From: Roseomonas sp.
GTDB lineage: Bacteria > Pseudomonadota > Alphaproteobacteria > Acetobacterales > Acetobacteraceae
DNA length: 36,362 nt
Reading direction: 5' to 3'
Assembly (NCBI GenBank): GCA_020249265.1
Contig: JADCGA010000071.1
Location: 1 to 36,362 of the forward strand
In this document: positions 34,315 to 36,362 of the stretch, one piece after another
Numbering within the stretch: the first letter of the stretch is position 1
Layout: the number at the start of each line of letters is the position of its first letter
Notes under the pieces: model-generated
Told to the model about the DNA's origin: nothing
What the model saw: the letters and a program-made list of their open reading frames with translations, nothing else
Database searches by the model: none
Made by a program: the position numbers and the translations under genes

Positions 34315-35418
34315 TCAAATGCGATTGGCAGCCGACATCCTGTTCATGAAGCTGTCGAAACTGCCCTCGGCCACACGGAACCACGCGACGTTATCGGGAC
34401 GGAAGGCCTTCAGGCTGTCCAGGATTCGCTTGAAATTGGCGTTCTGTGCCGCGACTTCATCATAATACTTCCAGCACTCATCATAACAGGCCTGCAGAAC
34501 AGGTGTTGAGAAGGGCTTAAGTTGCGTACCGCCAGCCAGCAGACGTTTCATGGCCTGCGGGTTCAGCGCGTCATATTTCGGCACCATGGAGGCGGTGACG
34601 AGCCCAGCGGCCGTTTCGATCATGGATTGGTAGATCTTGGGGATCGAATTCCAGGCCCGTTCATTGATGAACAGCGTGCCGCAGGAAGCGCCTTCCCACC
34701 AGCCGGGGTAGTGATAGAAGCGCGCGACCTTGTTGAAGCCGAGCTTTTCATCATCATGCGGCCCGACCCATTCGGCGCCGTCAATCGTGCCGCGTTCCAG
34801 CGCGGGATAGATATCGCCAGCGCCAATCTGCTGCGGCACCACGCCAAGGCGGCGCAGGATATTGCCGGCAAAGCCACCCACACGGAATTTCAACCCGCGC
34901 AGATCTTCAACCGTATTGATTTCCTTGCGGAACCAGCCGCCCATCTGGCAGGCCGTGCCGCCAAAGGTGAAGGACCGAACGCCAAGCGGGCGATAGAAAT
35001 CATTGATCAATTCATGGCCACCACCATTGCGGAGCCAGGAATAATATTGCCGCTGGTTCAGGCTGAAGGGCAGGCCCGTTTCGAACACGAAGGACGGGTC
35101 CTTGCCGAAATGGTAATAGGCCGCGTCCTGGCCGCATTCCACCGTGCCATTCTGCACCGCGTCATACACCTGCAGGGCGGGCACAATTTCACCCGCAGCG
35201 AAGATGCGGAGCTGGAACTTGCCATCGGACATGTCATGGATGGCTTTCGCGAACTGTTCAGTGCCGCCAAACAGCGTATCGAGCGATTTCGGGAAGGCCG
35301 AGGTATGGCGCCAACGGATTTCCGGCATGGCCTGGGCCAGCGCCGGCGTGGCAAGAGCGGTGGCGGCGACGGCGGTGGTGCCAAAGCCAGCCTTTTTGAT
35401 GAAATTACGACGTTCCAC
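34315..35418 (-). CDS. TRAP transporter substrate-binding protein (DctP/TakP-like)
   Basis: The 367-residue receptor begins with a good Tat signal (ERRNFIKKAGFGTTAVAATALATPALAQA) and has the DctP fold: RWRHTSAFPKSLDTLFGG, FAAGEIVPALQVYDAV, YYHFGKDPSFVF, GGTACQMGGWFRKEI, GLKFRVGGFAGNILRRLG, TIDGAEWVGPHDDEKLGF and YHYPGWWEG. The last three segments closely resemble Rhodobacter TakP, which binds 2-oxo acids with a metal ion, and the group annotated for mannitol or chloroaromatic compounds. W/E/Q residues of those motifs form the TakP site. The gene faces dctQM instead of preceding them, an unusual arrangement, and is preceded on the same strand by a UPF0114 gene 127 bases upstream. Confidence 0.94.
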   Translation of the reverse strand: MERRNFIKKAGFGTTAVAATALATPALAQAMPEIRWRHTSAFPKSLDTLFGGTEQFAKAIHDMSDGKFQLRIFAAGEIVPALQVYDAVQNGTVECGQDAAYYHFGKDPSFVFETGLPFSLNQRQYYSWLRNGGGHELINDFYRPLGVRSFTFGGTACQMGGWFRKEINTVEDLRGLKFRVGGFAGNILRRLGVVPQQIGAGDIYPALERGTIDGAEWVGPHDDEKLGFNKVARFYHYPGWWEGASCGTLFINERAWNSIPKIYQSMIETAAGLVTASMVPKYDALNPQAMKRLLAGGTQLKPFSTPVLQACYDECWKYYDEVAAQNANFKRILDSLKAFRPDNVAWFRVAEGSFDSFMNRMSAANRI

Positions 35419-35545
35419 TGCGGGAAGCTCCCTGTGCGAAAAGGTTGAGCAAAAACTATCCAGCGCCCTTGTCCCGAGGCTTGGAAGATGAAGCTTTTAA
35501 TATGTTACGGCGTCTCAGGAAAGCCGAAAATCTTCAACCCGGACG
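35419..35545 (-). promoter_or_regulatory. Intergenic region upstream of dctP
   Basis: The 127 bases between the UPF0114 gene and dctP hold GGGAGC about 8 bases before the dctP ATG and a moderately AT-rich stretch (AAGCTTTTAATATGTTACGG around 35490-35509) that could be a promoter. Nothing else is recognised. Confidence 0.4.
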
Positions 35546-36103
35546 TCAATGCCCCGATTTCACCCCGGTCGGCACGGTGGAAAGCCGATCCACCAGGGCA
35601 ATGCCGATGGCGGAGAGGATGAAAATGGTGTGGATAATGGTCTGCCACATGATGCCCGCTTCGGTAAAAGCGGCATTCGGGGAACCAAGGTTGCCGGCTT
35701 CGATAAAGGTCCGCAGCAGGTGGATCGAGGAAATGCCGACTATCGCCATGGCCAGTTTGATCTTGAGTACGCTGGCATTCACATGGCTCAGCCATTCCGG
35801 CTGATCCGGGTGGCCCCTCAGGTTCAAGCGCGATACGAAGGTCTCAAACCCCCCGACAATCACCATGACCAGTAGATTGGCGATCATCACCACGTCAATC
35901 AGGCCAAGGACAATCAGCATGATTTGCTGTTCGGTGAAGGTTGTCGCTTCCAGCACCAACCGGGTCAGTTCCTTGAGGAACTTATAGACATAGACGCATT
36001 GCGCCAGAATAAGCCCGAGATAGAGAGGCAATTGCAGCCAACGAGACCCAAAGATCAGGGCGGCTAGGGGACGAAGCGGCTTGAATTCTTCGGGCTGGGC
36101 CAT
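35546..36103 (-). CDS. UPF0114/YqhA family membrane protein
   Basis: The 185-residue protein matches the UPF0114 (YqhA) family of inner-membrane proteins of unknown function. It shows about four hydrophobic segments: LPLYLGLILAQCVYVYKFL, IMLIVLGLIDVVMIANLLVMVIVGG, a helix around VLKIKLAMAIVGISSIHLL, and WQTIIHTIFILSAIGIALV. The family motif ETFVSRLNL follows the second helix, and LSHVNASVLKIKL precedes the third. The length is normal. It is upstream of dctP on the same strand, but a 127-base gap makes co-transcription uncertain. It lies next to the IS-like element at the right edge, with 204 bases between. Confidence 0.92.
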   Translation of the reverse strand: MAQPEEFKPLRPLAALIFGSRWLQLPLYLGLILAQCVYVYKFLKELTRLVLEATTFTEQQIMLIVLGLIDVVMIANLLVMVIVGGFETFVSRLNLRGHPDQPEWLSHVNASVLKIKLAMAIVGISSIHLLRTFIEAGNLGSPNAAFTEAGIMWQTIIHTIFILSAIGIALVDRLSTVPTGVKSGH

Positions 36104-36190
36104 GGGGATCCTCGGCTTTGTGTCGCGGCGCTGGTCACATAGGACGGCTTCACCGAATTGTCAGCAGGGCAACCCCTGGTCCAGGTCGGA

Positions 36191-36362
36191 TGAACCGGTC
36201 AAGATGAGCGCATGAAACTTTGGCAGAGGTGGCTCGGGGATTCTGAACAGCTGGGATAAGTGGATTTTCTGCCTGACCGCGGCATGATGCCGTGAACAGG
36301 AGATACCATGACGAGACGACCACGCCGGAACCACAGCCCAGCCTTCAAGGCAAAGGTGGCGC
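36191..36362 (+). mobile_element. Left end of an IS3-family insertion sequence, cut by the window
   Basis: The last bases begin an IS3-type orfA. A likely left terminus is the TGAACCGGTC at 36191, as IS3 elements usually start with TG, 117 bases before the orfA ATG. The matching right end and target duplication are outside the window, so the boundary is tentative. Confidence 0.45.
36308..36362 (+). CDS. IS3-family transposase OrfA, N-terminal fragment
   Basis: The visible codons give MTRRPRRNHSPAFKAKVA, the start of OrfA of many IS3-family elements, whose products go on with a helix-turn-helix for terminal-repeat binding. The AGGAG at 36298-36302 is 5 bases before the ATG. In IS3 elements OrfA is followed by OrfB, with a programmed frameshift making the active transposase; neither can be seen here. 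Only 18 residues are present, so the subgroup is not assigned. Confidence 0.75.
   Translation, partial: MTRRPRRNHSPAFKAKVA

Overview
The window looks like chromosomal DNA of a GC-rich alphaproteobacterium, most likely from Rhodospirillales/Acetobacteraceae. The evidence is the gene order zapE-mdh-sucCD-sucAB, a CBP3-type ubiquinol-cytochrome c chaperone beside a DUF177 gene, a GTTC-N7-GTTC LexA box of alphaproteobacterial type upstream of recA, and the large number of Bug/TctC-type periplasmic receptors. The taxonomic placement is an inference from gene content. No tRNA, rRNA, CRISPR array or phage module was seen, and no gene-free stretch exceeds 300 bases.

Layout from left to right. The first 140 bases are the tail of a TctC-type receptor. 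Bases 149-2495 hold a small housekeeping block: an AlkA-type glycosylase, DUF177 and the cytochrome bc1 chaperone on the minus strand, divergent from a BamE/SmpA-like lipoprotein. Bases 2534-10717 are an accessory catabolic and transport region: a racemase-family protein without the usual cysteines, an M20 peptidase, a ketopantoate-reductase-family enzyme, a DMT exporter, an MBL-fold hydrolase, a short lactate-permease-family protein, an orphan receptor and a second AlkA. Bases 10714-22894 carry the TCA genes on the minus strand (zapE, mdh, sucC, sucD, sucA, sucB, lpd). This series is interrupted between sucB and lpd by two tandem receptor genes on the plus strand. Bases 22998-24671 encode a GT4-type glycosyltransferase. 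Bases 24744-29487 form an operon of hydantoinase/oxoprolinase subunits B and A plus a TctC-type receptor. recA follows with its SOS box, then another receptor on the minus strand. Next is a TRAP system split into convergent halves: dctQM on plus and a TakP-like dctP on minus, separated by two back-to-back terminators. A UPF0114 membrane protein and the first codons of an IS3-family orfA close the window.

How the genes work together. The minus-strand block from mdh to sucB, with lpd, encodes the 2-oxoglutarate-to-succinate and malate-to-oxaloacetate steps of the TCA cycle. Around it, carboxylate capture dominates: six TctC/Bug receptors (one partial), one TRAP system and one lactate-permease-family protein, yet no tctA/tctB membrane genes. 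The receptors therefore presumably deliver to permeases encoded elsewhere, or act as ligand sensors. The hydantoinase/oxoprolinase operon and the racemase/peptidase cluster suggest use of cyclic amides or acylated amino acids, but their substrates cannot be read from sequence.

No wholly new system was recognised. The most noteworthy signals are the receptor pair splitting the TCA gene series, the cysteine-less racemase homologue, a near-perfect 27-nt palindrome before the oxoprolinase operon, and the split TRAP arrangement.
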